64,000 bases of DNA from Streptomyces sp. BV286. GTDB taxonomy: Bacteria > Actinomycetota > Actinomycetes > Streptomycetales > Streptomycetaceae. The stretch is taken from positions 310,001 to 374,000 of the forward strand of contig NZ_JAHRIB010000141.1 in the NCBI RefSeq assembly GCF_019090165.1, given 5' to 3'. Made by a program: the position numbers and the translations under genes. The notes beneath the pieces are model-generated. The model did no database searches. It was not told the DNA's origin and worked only from the letters and a program-made list of their open reading frames with translations. Of this stretch, positions 48,283 to 56,103 are shown one piece after another. Within the stretch, counting starts at the first letter, position 1; the number at the start of each line of letters is the position of its first letter.

Positions 48283-50967
48283 CTACTTCTCCGTCAGCGG
48301 TGTGACGGTGACCTGGTCGATCACCGGCGCGTACGGGGAGCGCTGGTCGTACTGGTTGTGGGTGTCGCCGTCGAAGTCCGGCAACTCGTCGGCTGTGAAG
48401 GTGAGTCGGTTCGCGCCCTTCTTGAGCGTGACGGGGACGGTCAGGTCCCGGAAGCTGTTGAAGTGGAAGGTGGTCGGGAACAGGATCCGGCGCGCCGGTT
48501 CCCCGTTCACGGCAAGGTCGGCATGGCGTGCGATCGGGTCGGGGTTGTAGTGGGTGGCGGGTGCCTGTTCGGCGTTGGAGTAGCGGATGGTCACCGCGTG
48601 CCGTCCGGCCCGCCCGGCGACGACATCGAGGGTGAGGGCGTTGGCCTTTCCCTTGCCGATGTCGGTGACCGACCTGCCGCCCGTGGCGAAGGTGTACGCC
48701 CCGGTGGCCTTGGCGGCGCCGCTCAGCGTGCCGGCCTCCGCCTGGTACACCTTGGGCACCAGGTTGCCGCTGGACGGCGCGACCCGCAGCCGGTCGAGGA
48801 CCAGTTGACCCGAGGCACCGGTGACGGTGACCTTGTTGACGCCCGCGGACAGGAACATCCGCACGACGTCCGTGCCCTTCCTGGCGGCTCCCACCTTGGG
48901 GATGTCGAGCTTCTCGCCGTTGAGGGACACCTTCGCCCGGCCACCGCCGAGGTGGTCGAGGGACACGGCGGCCTCACCGTCGGCGGGGGAGTGGACCCAG
49001 AAGGTCGCGGAGGCACCCTTGGGCAGGGGGGCCGCACCCGGTCCCGAGACCTCGGGATAGCTGTAGCGGGGCCGGGTTCCGGCGAGGGTGGCGTACTCGG
49101 CCTCGTAGATCGCGGGCCGTGTCACGTTCTCGTCGCGCAGTGACAGGTCGATCTTGTCGATGATGGCGTCGCCCTTGGTGACGCCGAGGTCGGGGTCCTG
49201 TGCGGCCAGCGTGATCTTGTGCTTGCCGGCGGTCAGCCTGACCGAGGTGTCGGTGTGGCCCCAGACCACCCACTTGTAGCCGAGCGGCAGCCGCAACTCC
49301 TGCGGAGAGCCGCCGTCGACGCGCAGGAAGACGTTGGTCGGCCCCTGCTCCTTGACGAGGTCGTACAGGTTGTAGGAGTTGGCGAAGACGCTCAGGTCGT
49401 ACGTGCCGTCCCGCGGGACGTCCACGTCGAAGGAGAGCACGCCGTCGGAGCCGGTGCGCAGCCCGCCGACGTTGTAGTTGCCGGACGTCGCGAACTTCCC
49501 GACGTCGGAGGGTGTGCCTTCGGGTCCGTTCCTGGAGTAGCCCCTGCCGGTGTAGGTGGCGTTCTCCGCCTCGTAGGTCCTGCGCCAGCCGACGGAGGGC
49601 TCGGCGGGTTCGCCGCCGTTTCCGCCGGGGGAGAGGATGACCTGGTAGGCGGACATCTCGTTCATGCCGGTCATGGGGAGGGTGACGGTGCCGTCGGCGC
49701 CGACCCGGACCTCCTGGTCGGCGAGTCGCAGAGGCTGCGCCGAGTCGCCGACCTGCCCGGTCCACGGGATCTCCTGGACGGTGGCGTGGACCGTCCTCCC
49801 GAACAGCTTCGTGTCGACGTTGTCGAAGACGATGTCGGCGTCACCGGTCTTGCCGCCGAAGATGGCCCGGGACTGCTTCTTCTCCTCGTCGAGTGTGGCC
49901 ACCCCCTGGAGGGTGTACTGCTGGTTGGGGTGCGGGGCGGTCACCCGCACGGTGTGGCCGGTCATCTGGCCGTAGGCGTTGAACAGCCACCACTGGCCGT
50001 TGCCCTTGTTGGCGTCGACGGCCGAGTCGTTGAGGTTGCCGTCGATGTTCCAGTAGGCCAGATCCGCGTCGATCTTGGAGTCCTCGATGGCGGAGACCCA
50101 CTGCACCACCTGACCGGGGACGGAGAGGTGGTAGTTGTGCCCGTACTCGTTGACGTTGATGGGCAGCGGACCGATGCCGGTCTCGCGCTCCCACTGCCGG
50201 TATCTGGCGACGCTCGTGCGGACCGCGGCGGGGCTGGACAGTTCGTGCCAGGTCATCACGTCCGGGACGACGTCGTTGGCCTTGGCGTACTGCAGGAAGC
50301 CCTTGACCTGGTCGTAGAGGACGGAGGTGTTCGGGCCTGCGATCCGCGCGTCCGGGTCCAGGCTTTTGATGAGGCGGTAGGTCTCCTTCCAGGCGGCGAA
50401 GAAGTCCTTGGGGTCCGAGAGCCAGGAGGTCTTGTCGTAACTCCAGTTGCCGGTGCCGAACATGTTCCCTTCGGGTTCGTTGAAGGGGACGTAGACGACG
50501 TGGTCCTTGTAGTCGCCCATGGTCAGGACCTGCCGGACCTGCTTCTTGATCTTCTCCTGGAAGTCGGCGAGCCTCGCGGGACCGTCGGCACCCGGCCACT
50601 CGTACGGGAAGCCCCGGTAGATGTCCGTCATGTAGATGTAGACGTCCTTGCCGCCGGAGTCCACGAACGGAGGCAGGATCTCCAGCGCGTCCGCGCCGGG
50701 GTGCTGCGGGCCGTCCTGCGCCTTGGTGGACACCGTGCGCAGGTGCATGCCCTCGATGAGGTTGCGGCTCGGTGCCCCGTCGCCGTAGACCCCGTACAGC
50801 GAGCCGCTGGCCCCGCCGTGGAAGGCGCCGGTGTCGGTGCCGAGATCGATGACGAGCCGTTCCTGTTCCGCTGCCTGTGCCATGCCGGCGGACGGTACGG
50901 CAAGCATGGTGGTGAGGACGGCCGCCACCGCGGCGCCGGCTCCGGTCGTTCTTCTTCTGTGTCGCAC
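48283..50967 (-). CDS. Secreted clan GH-A-type glycosidase with CBM35-like modules
   Basis: 894 residues. Signal peptide ends near GMAQA (residue 32). The barrel domain (to about residue 340) has the likely acid/base Glu164 in VVYVPFNEPEGNMF and nucleophile Glu274 in LPINVNEYGHN, the spacing seen in clan GH-A families such as GH39. A beta-sandwich follows, then three CBM35-like modules opening WRRTYEAENATYTGRGYS, RPAIYEAEYATLAGTRPR and VPKVYQAEAGTLSGAAKA. It should hydrolyse an extracellular polysaccharide, but I cannot name family or substrate with confidence. It is divergent from the LacI gene, and CGAACCGGTTCG palindromes lie in its upstream region, so the neighbouring repressor should control it. 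Confidence 0.85.
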   Translation of the reverse strand: MRHRRRTTGAGAAVAAVLTTMLAVPSAGMAQAAEQERLVIDLGTDTGAFHGGASGSLYGVYGDGAPSRNLIEGMHLRTVSTKAQDGPQHPGADALEILPPFVDSGGKDVYIYMTDIYRGFPYEWPGADGPARLADFQEKIKKQVRQVLTMGDYKDHVVYVPFNEPEGNMFGTGNWSYDKTSWLSDPKDFFAAWKETYRLIKSLDPDARIAGPNTSVLYDQVKGFLQYAKANDVVPDVMTWHELSSPAAVRTSVARYRQWERETGIGPLPINVNEYGHNYHLSVPGQVVQWVSAIEDSKIDADLAYWNIDGNLNDSAVDANKGNGQWWLFNAYGQMTGHTVRVTAPHPNQQYTLQGVATLDEEKKQSRAIFGGKTGDADIVFDNVDTKLFGRTVHATVQEIPWTGQVGDSAQPLRLADQEVRVGADGTVTLPMTGMNEMSAYQVILSPGGNGGEPAEPSVGWRRTYEAENATYTGRGYSRNGPEGTPSDVGKFATSGNYNVGGLRTGSDGVLSFDVDVPRDGTYDLSVFANSYNLYDLVKEQGPTNVFLRVDGGSPQELRLPLGYKWVVWGHTDTSVRLTAGKHKITLAAQDPDLGVTKGDAIIDKIDLSLRDENVTRPAIYEAEYATLAGTRPRYSYPEVSGPGAAPLPKGASATFWVHSPADGEAAVSLDHLGGGRAKVSLNGEKLDIPKVGAARKGTDVVRMFLSAGVNKVTVTGASGQLVLDRLRVAPSSGNLVPKVYQAEAGTLSGAAKATGAYTFATGGRSVTDIGKGKANALTLDVVAGRAGRHAVTIRYSNAEQAPATHYNPDPIARHADLAVNGEPARRILFPTTFHFNSFRDLTVPVTLKKGANRLTFTADELPDFDGDTHNQYDQRSPYAPVIDQVTVTPLTEK

Positions 50968-51095
50968 TGAGGTCTCCGTGGATTCCGTGCTTCTCGGACA
51001 CTGGATCTGATGCGCCTCGTACGTTCGGGGCCGGTGCGTTCAGCGATCCGGCGCCGTCCTGTCGGGGAGCGGTTGTCGGGGAGCGGTTGACGAGG

Positions 51096-51111
51096 GTCGA
51101 ACCGGTTCGAC
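51096..51111. promoter_or_regulatory. LacI operator copy 1
   Basis: GTCGAACCGGTTCGAC, a perfect 16-bp palindrome with central CG, 129 bp upstream of the secreted glycosidase start. It shares the 12-bp core CGAACCGGTTCG with three other copies in the 705-bp control region 50968-51672. Confidence 0.85.
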
Positions 51112-51326
51112 TCCGCGCGGCGCGACCGGGGTCGCGTCAGTTCGGTGACGCTCGGGCTCGCGGGCTGTGGGCTGCCGGTCGGCCTCGGCGAGGCCGACCG
51201 CGTGCGGGTGCGGCAGGCGTTCGGCAGCACCCTCCGGCCGGAGGGCGCACAGGAGTCGGGGCGCTCGGCAGCGCTTCGAGGCAGGTGTGACGCCTCGAAG
51301 GATGTGGCGAGTACCCGATACTTCGT

Positions 51327-51338
51327 CGAACCGGTTCG
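51327..51338. promoter_or_regulatory. LacI operator copy 2
   Basis: CGAACCGGTTCG, perfect 12-bp palindrome in the middle of the divergent control region. It may serve the glycosidase promoter or loop with the other copies. Outside the four operators and the 51551 promoter I see no gene or RNA element in 50968-51672. Confidence 0.85.
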
Positions 51339-51550
51339 GGGAAGCTAGCACCGAGGAAACCTGTCAGCAATACCCTCGCCATGGATCTCCCGGGCCGTAC
51401 GGAGTCGGTCGCCGGGCGGGAGGTGGGGCGTTCCCGCATATCCGGTGCGAGGGCAGACCTGCCCGTGAGCAGGGACGTGGCCGAGCGTGCAGGGTGTTAC
51501 GTGTCTGTATGTCGAGGTTCTCGGCCGTTGCGAGAAGTTCGGCGCGAGGC

Positions 51551-51579
51551 GTTGACACCCGCCGTGGTTGCTCCTACCT
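51551..51579 (+). promoter_or_regulatory. Promoter of the lacI-transporter-glycosidase operon
   Basis: TTGACA (51551-51556) and TACCTT (51574-51579) are exactly 17 bp apart, a near-consensus housekeeping promoter. Transcription would begin near 51586. Operator copy 3 lies at about +4 to +15, where a bound repressor would block it. Confidence 0.85.
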
Positions 51580-51588
51580 TCACTTCAC

Positions 51589-51600
51589 GCGAACCGGTTC
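51589..51600. promoter_or_regulatory. LacI operator copy 3
   Basis: CGAACCGGTTCG immediately downstream of the predicted start site of the lacI operon. Its position makes it the most likely repression site for the plus-strand operon. Confidence 0.88.
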
Positions 51601-51637
51601 GACGATCGGTACCAGTCCGGTCTTGTCACTGCGAAGT

Positions 51638-51651
51638 ATCGAACCGGTTCG
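51638..51651. promoter_or_regulatory. LacI operator copy 4
   Basis: TCGAACCGGTTCGA, perfect 14-bp palindrome in the leader of lacI, 49 bp centre to centre from copy 3 and 21 bp before the GTG start codon. Confidence 0.88.
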
Positions 51652-51672
51652 ACCCTTCCGGCGAGGAGCCTC

Positions 51673-52728
51673 GTGAACATCGGTGAGATTGCCAGGCGGG
51701 CCGGTGTCTCGCGGAGCACCGTGTCCTACGCGCTGAGCGGTAAGCGCCCCGTGTCCGAGGACACCCGCCAGAAGATCCAACAGGTCATCGACGAGCTGGG
51801 CTACCAGCCCAACGCCAGTGCGCGGGCCCTCGCCAACGGCCGGACCAACACCATCGGTCTGGTCTTCCCGCCGGCCGGGAACCACTACACCGGCATGCAG
51901 CTGGACTTCATCGGCAGCGTCACGGAAGCCGCCGCGGCCTACGACTACGACGTGCTGCTCTCGCCGAGCGGCGCGGACAGCGACCGCTCGTTCCAGCGGC
52001 TGCTGGGCGAGCGCAGGGTCGACGGCGCGATCCTGATGGAGATCCGCCTGGAGGACGACCGGCTCGATCACCTCGCCGCGGTGGACTTCCCCTCCGTCGC
52101 CATCGGCCGCACCGCCAACCCGCAGGGCAGCTGGTGGGTGGGCCTGGACCACACGGCACTCGCGGCGGCCTGCGTGCACCACCTCGCGGACCTGGGCCAC
52201 CGCAGGATCGCCTTCGTCAACCGGCCCGAGCAGCTCCTGCGGGCCGGGTACGAGTCCGCGCACCGAGGGCTCGAAGGCTTCACCAAGGCCGCCGCGGAAC
52301 GCGGGCTGACCGTCCGGACGTACTGCTGCGGGGACGACGCCGCCTCCGGTCTCGCCTGTCTGGAGCGGATTCTGCACGACGACCCCGCCACCACCGCCCT
52401 GGTCACCTTGAACGAGGCCGCGCTCGGCGGCCTCTACCGAGGGCTGGCCGCGGCCGGGCGCCATGTGCCACGCGACTTCTCCGTCACCGGCGTCGTGGCG
52501 AGCCGGTGGGCCGAGACGGTGACCCCGCAGCTCACCGCGGCCGACGTGCCGGCGGAACAGATGGGCCGCCTCGCCGTCGAGTTGCTCGTCGAGCGGCTCG
52601 ACCACCCCGGCACCCCGGCTCGGCACCACCTGCTCGCGCCGCCGATCTCGTTGCGGGCGAGCACCGCGCCCGCCGGTACCAGGCCGGCCGACCCGGCCCC
52701 CGACTTCGGTCCCTCCACCACTTCCTGA
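51673..52728 (+). CDS. LacI family transcriptional repressor
   Basis: 351 residues from GTG 51673, which has AGGAG 4 nt upstream; the HTH begins at once: NIGEIARRAGVSRSTVSYAL with hinge helix NASARALANGRTNTIG. The periplasmic-binding-protein-like effector domain follows (IGLVFPPAGNHYTG, FPSVAIGRTANPQG, HRRIAFVNRP, DFSVTGVVASRWAE). It leads the operon of sugar importer and intracellular glycosidase and is divergent from the secreted glycosidase. Four CGAACCGGTTCG palindromes in the shared control region are its expected binding sites; the inducer is probably an oligosaccharide released by the secreted enzyme. Confidence 0.94.
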   Translation: MNIGEIARRAGVSRSTVSYALSGKRPVSEDTRQKIQQVIDELGYQPNASARALANGRTNTIGLVFPPAGNHYTGMQLDFIGSVTEAAAAYDYDVLLSPSGADSDRSFQRLLGERRVDGAILMEIRLEDDRLDHLAAVDFPSVAIGRTANPQGSWWVGLDHTALAAACVHHLADLGHRRIAFVNRPEQLLRAGYESAHRGLEGFTKAAAERGLTVRTYCCGDDAASGLACLERILHDDPATTALVTLNEAALGGLYRGLAAAGRHVPRDFSVTGVVASRWAETVTPQLTAADVPAEQMGRLAVELLVERLDHPGTPARHHLLAPPISLRASTAPAGTRPADPAPDFGPSTTS

Positions 52729-52902
52729 CCGCCACCCCCGCGCACTCCGCTTCACCCTCCCGTTCCCGTCCACGCCCCACGTCGGCGGCCCGTGCGGCCG
52801 ACCGTCCGGTCCGGCGGGCCCAGCCGCCACAACGACCCCTCCCAGGGCACACGCGTGCCGATCCCGGGGCACCCCTGTGCCGAAAACCAAGAGGAACACG
52901 CC

Positions 52903-54150
52903 ATGAACAGATCTGCCGGCCGGCGTCTCACCGCCGCAGCCCTCACCGTCGTAGCCGTCACCACCGGCGCCACCGCCTGTTCCCCGGGCGGCGGGAGCGG
53001 CAGCTCCGCGAAGGCCGCGGACAGCGGCACGTACACCGTCTGGGACCCGTATCCGCAGTTCGACAAGAGCTCGGAATGGGCCGGGCTGCTCGACGACTGC
53101 GGCACCAAGGCCGGCGTGAAGGTGAAGCGGACGGCCTTCGACACCAGTGACCTGACCAACAAGGCACTGCTGGCGGCGCAGCAGGACAACTCCGCGGACG
53201 TCCTCGTCGTCGACAACCCGGTCGTGTCGACCCTCGCCGAGGCAGGCGTGCTGACCACCACCGACGACAACAAGCTGGACACCTCGCAGGTGGACCCCAA
53301 CCTCCTCGCCGCGGGACAGACGGACGGAAAGACGTACGGCACACCGATCGGTGCGAACACCCTGGCCCTCTACTACAACAAGGCGGTGCTGAAGAAGGCC
53401 GGCGTGGACATAGCCTCCGTCACGGACTGGAAGACACTGACCGCGGCTCTGGCGAAGGTCGACGAGGCGGGCAAGAAGGGCATCACCTTCTCCGCGACCG
53501 GGACCGAGGAGGGCAGCTTCCAGTTCCTTCCGTGGTTCTGGGGCGCGGGGGCCCAACTGACCGAACTGGACTCGGCCGAGGCCGTCTCGGCGCTCTCACT
53601 GTGGAACGACTGGCTGAAGAAGGGCTACGCCCCCAACTCGGTCATCAACAACACCCAGACCACCAGCTGGCAGGAGTTCGCGAGCGGCGACTACGCGTTC
53701 GCCGAGAACGGCACCTGGCAGCTCGCGGGCGCCGAGAAGGCCGGCTTCGACTACGGAGTCATCCCTGTCCCGGGTGCCAAGGGCGGCAACGCCGCGGCCC
53801 CGACGGGCGGTGAGTTCGTCACCGTCCCGGTGCAGGGCGAGACGGGCCGCTACGCCACCTCGCAGAAGCTCGTGTCCTGCCTGACGAGCGCGCAGAATCT
53901 GCTCGCCACCGACACCACCCTGTCCTACGTCGCCCCCACCGCCGCGGTCCAGGACAAGCAGGTGGCCGCCGACGCCAAGCTGAAGCCCTGGGTCGACGCG
54001 GTCAAGGCGGCCAAGGGGCGCACCAGTGACGACCTCGGCACCAAGTACCCCAAGATCTCCGAGCAGTTGTGGAAGGCGGTCCAGACGGCCCTCAGCGGGT
54101 CGGCGTCACCCAAGGACGCGCTCGGGTCCGCACAGTCCGCCGTCAAGTAG
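52903..54150 (+). CDS. Sugar ABC transporter substrate-binding lipoprotein (SBP family 1)
   Basis: 415 residues. Signal peptide ends in lipobox Cys26 (VAVTTGATAC). The mature protein shows family 1 features: ADVLVVDNPVVSTLAEAGVL, YGTPIGANTLALYYNKAVLKKAG, FQFLPWFWGAGAQL and EFASGDYAFAENGTWQLAGAEKAGFDYGVIPVPG. It captures an oligosaccharide for the two downstream permeases. ATG 52903 has AGAGGAAC upstream. The 174-bp gap after lacI has no visible promoter, so it is probably co-transcribed. Confidence 0.93.
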   Translation: MNRSAGRRLTAAALTVVAVTTGATACSPGGGSGSSAKAADSGTYTVWDPYPQFDKSSEWAGLLDDCGTKAGVKVKRTAFDTSDLTNKALLAAQQDNSADVLVVDNPVVSTLAEAGVLTTTDDNKLDTSQVDPNLLAAGQTDGKTYGTPIGANTLALYYNKAVLKKAGVDIASVTDWKTLTAALAKVDEAGKKGITFSATGTEEGSFQFLPWFWGAGAQLTELDSAEAVSALSLWNDWLKKGYAPNSVINNTQTTSWQEFASGDYAFAENGTWQLAGAEKAGFDYGVIPVPGAKGGNAAAPTGGEFVTVPVQGETGRYATSQKLVSCLTSAQNLLATDTTLSYVAPTAAVQDKQVAADAKLKPWVDAVKAAKGRTSDDLGTKYPKISEQLWKAVQTALSGSASPKDALGSAQSAVK

Positions 54151-54169
54151 CCGAATCCCCGACCCGCCG

Positions 54170-55153
54170 ATGAAGCACACGACACAGCTGCCGGACCGAC
54201 CGCCCGTGCACGAACGCGCCGGGGCGGCGGCCACCGCCGCGGCCCCGGCACACACCACGACCCGGCGCCGCCCCGCCTCCCGGCAATGGGCCGCCTGGGG
54301 ATTCCTCACCCCCGTGGTCCTCTACCTCACCCTCTTCTACGCCTATCCGCTCTACCGCAACATCGATCTGAGCCTGCGCGACTACACGGTCCGTTCCTTC
54401 GTCCAGGGCGACGCACCCTTCACGGGCCTGCAGAACTACCTGACCGTCTTCGACGACCCCACCTTCGGCCCCGCGCTCGTGCACACCGTGGTGTTCACCA
54501 CCGTGTCGCTGGTCCTCCAGTACGCCATCGGCCTGGCCCTCGCCGTCTTCTTCACCCAGCACTTCCGTCTCTCCGCGACCCTGCGGGCTCTGTTCCTGGT
54601 GCCCTGGCTGCTGCCGCTCATCGTGTCGGCCTCGACCTGGTCGTGGATGCTCAACAGCGACTCGGGGATCGTCAACGCCGCCCTGCACGCCGTCGGTATC
54701 GGCCCGGTGAACTGGCTGACCTCACCGGACTGGTCACTGACCTCGGTGATCCTCGCCAACGTCTGGATCGGCGTGCCGTTCAACCTGGTGGTCCTCTACA
54801 GCGGCCTGCAGTCGATCCCGGCCGGCCTGTACGAGGCAGCCGCCCTCGACGGGGCGAACGCCTGGCAGCGGTTCTGGCGCATCACCTTCCCGCTGCTCCG
54901 CCCCGTCTCGGCCATCACACTGCTGCTGGGCCTCGTCTACACACTCAAGGTGTTCGACATCATCTGGATCATGACCAAGGGCGGCCCGGCGGACTCGTCC
55001 ACCACCTTCGCCACCTGGTCCTACCAACTCGGCTTCGGCAACCTGCTTCCCGCCTTCGGCCCCGGGGCGGCTGTCGGGAACCTGCTCGTCGTCGCCGCTC
55101 TGGTCTTCGGCCTGATCTACATGCGGGTCCAACGAAAGCAGGGGCTGTCATGA
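54170..55153 (+). CDS. Sugar ABC transporter permease (MalF type)
   Basis: 327 residues, with a long disordered cytoplasmic N-terminus (AAATAAAPAHTTTRRRPASR) and six membrane helices. AAALDGANAWQRFWRITFPLL is the EAA loop that contacts the ATPase; ILANVWIGVPFNLVVLYSGLQSIP and FDIIWIMTKGGPADSSTT are typical of MalF/UgpA. It lies 19 nt after the binding-protein gene and overlaps the second permease as ATGA. No ATPase gene is present in the operon; a shared MsiK-type ATPase elsewhere is expected in Streptomyces. Confidence 0.94.
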   Translation: MKHTTQLPDRPPVHERAGAAATAAAPAHTTTRRRPASRQWAAWGFLTPVVLYLTLFYAYPLYRNIDLSLRDYTVRSFVQGDAPFTGLQNYLTVFDDPTFGPALVHTVVFTTVSLVLQYAIGLALAVFFTQHFRLSATLRALFLVPWLLPLIVSASTWSWMLNSDSGIVNAALHAVGIGPVNWLTSPDWSLTSVILANVWIGVPFNLVVLYSGLQSIPAGLYEAAALDGANAWQRFWRITFPLLRPVSAITLLLGLVYTLKVFDIIWIMTKGGPADSSTTFATWSYQLGFGNLLPAFGPGAAVGNLLVVAALVFGLIYMRVQRKQGLS

Positions 55154-55995
55154 CAGGGGTTGCCGCGACCCGACGCGACCGACGCAGCCGTACCTGGTGG
55201 AAGACAGCCATCGGCCTCCTGCTGACCGCGATCATGCTCTTCCCGGTCTACTGGATGCTGAACGTGTCCTTCACCCGCGACCAGGACATGCGCAAGAGCC
55301 CGCCGGACCTGTTCCCCGCCCACGCCACCCTGGAGGGCTACCGGGCCGTCGTCGACCAGCAGTTGCCCCACCTCGGCACCAGCCTCGTCATCGGCCTGGG
55401 CACCGTCGTGCTGACCGTGGCTCTGGCGGCCCCCGCCGGATACGCGCTGGCCAAGCTGCGCCCGCGAGGCGGTGGCCTGCTCGGCTTCGTCCTGCTGGCC
55501 GCCCAGATGATTCCCGGCATCATCATGGCGATGGGCTTCTACGCCATCTATCTGAGCCTCGGCCTGCTCCAGTCCGTGCCCGGCCTCATCGTCGCCGACT
55601 CCACCCTGGCCGTCCCCTTCGCCGTACTCATCTTCACCGCCTTCATGTCCGGCATCCCCGGTGAACTGCTCCAGGCGGCCAGGACGGACGGAGCGGGCCC
55701 CGTACGGACCTTCTGGTCCATCGTCCTGCCGATGAGCCGCAACGCCGTCGTCACGGTGTCACTGTTCGCGTTCCTGTGGTCCTGGTCCGACTTCGTCTTC
55801 GCCAGCACCCTCGCGAGCGGCGGCGCCCACCAGCCGATCACCCTCGGCATCTACCAGTACATCGGCAACAACAACCAGGAGTGGAACGCCATCATGGCCA
55901 CCGCCGTCGTGGCCTCGCTGCCGGCCGCGGTCATCCTTGTCCTCGCCCAGCGCTACGTCGCCGCCGGTGTCACCGCCGGAGCCGTCAAGGACTGA
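55150..55995 (+). CDS. Sugar ABC transporter permease (MalG type)
   Basis: 281 residues, partner of the preceding permease. Six membrane helices; FPVYWMLNVSFTRDQDMRKSPPDLFP is the usual first periplasmic loop of MalG-like proteins, and LLQAARTDGAGPVRTFWSIVLPM the EAA loop. ATG 55150 overlaps the previous stop as ATGA. It is followed after 108 bp by the intracellular glycosidase. Confidence 0.94.
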   Translation: MTGVAATRRDRRSRTWWKTAIGLLLTAIMLFPVYWMLNVSFTRDQDMRKSPPDLFPAHATLEGYRAVVDQQLPHLGTSLVIGLGTVVLTVALAAPAGYALAKLRPRGGGLLGFVLLAAQMIPGIIMAMGFYAIYLSLGLLQSVPGLIVADSTLAVPFAVLIFTAFMSGIPGELLQAARTDGAGPVRTFWSIVLPMSRNAVVTVSLFAFLWSWSDFVFASTLASGGAHQPITLGIYQYIGNNNQEWNAIMATAVVASLPAAVILVLAQRYVAAGVTAGAVKD

Positions 55996-56103
55996 CACGG
56001 TGGCGAACACCCCACCAGCCCCTGCCCGCCAGGACCGCCGCGCGAGCGCGTCACCCCACCACGGCAGCCGGCCACCTCCGCTCAAGAAACGAGTAACGCC
56101 TCC

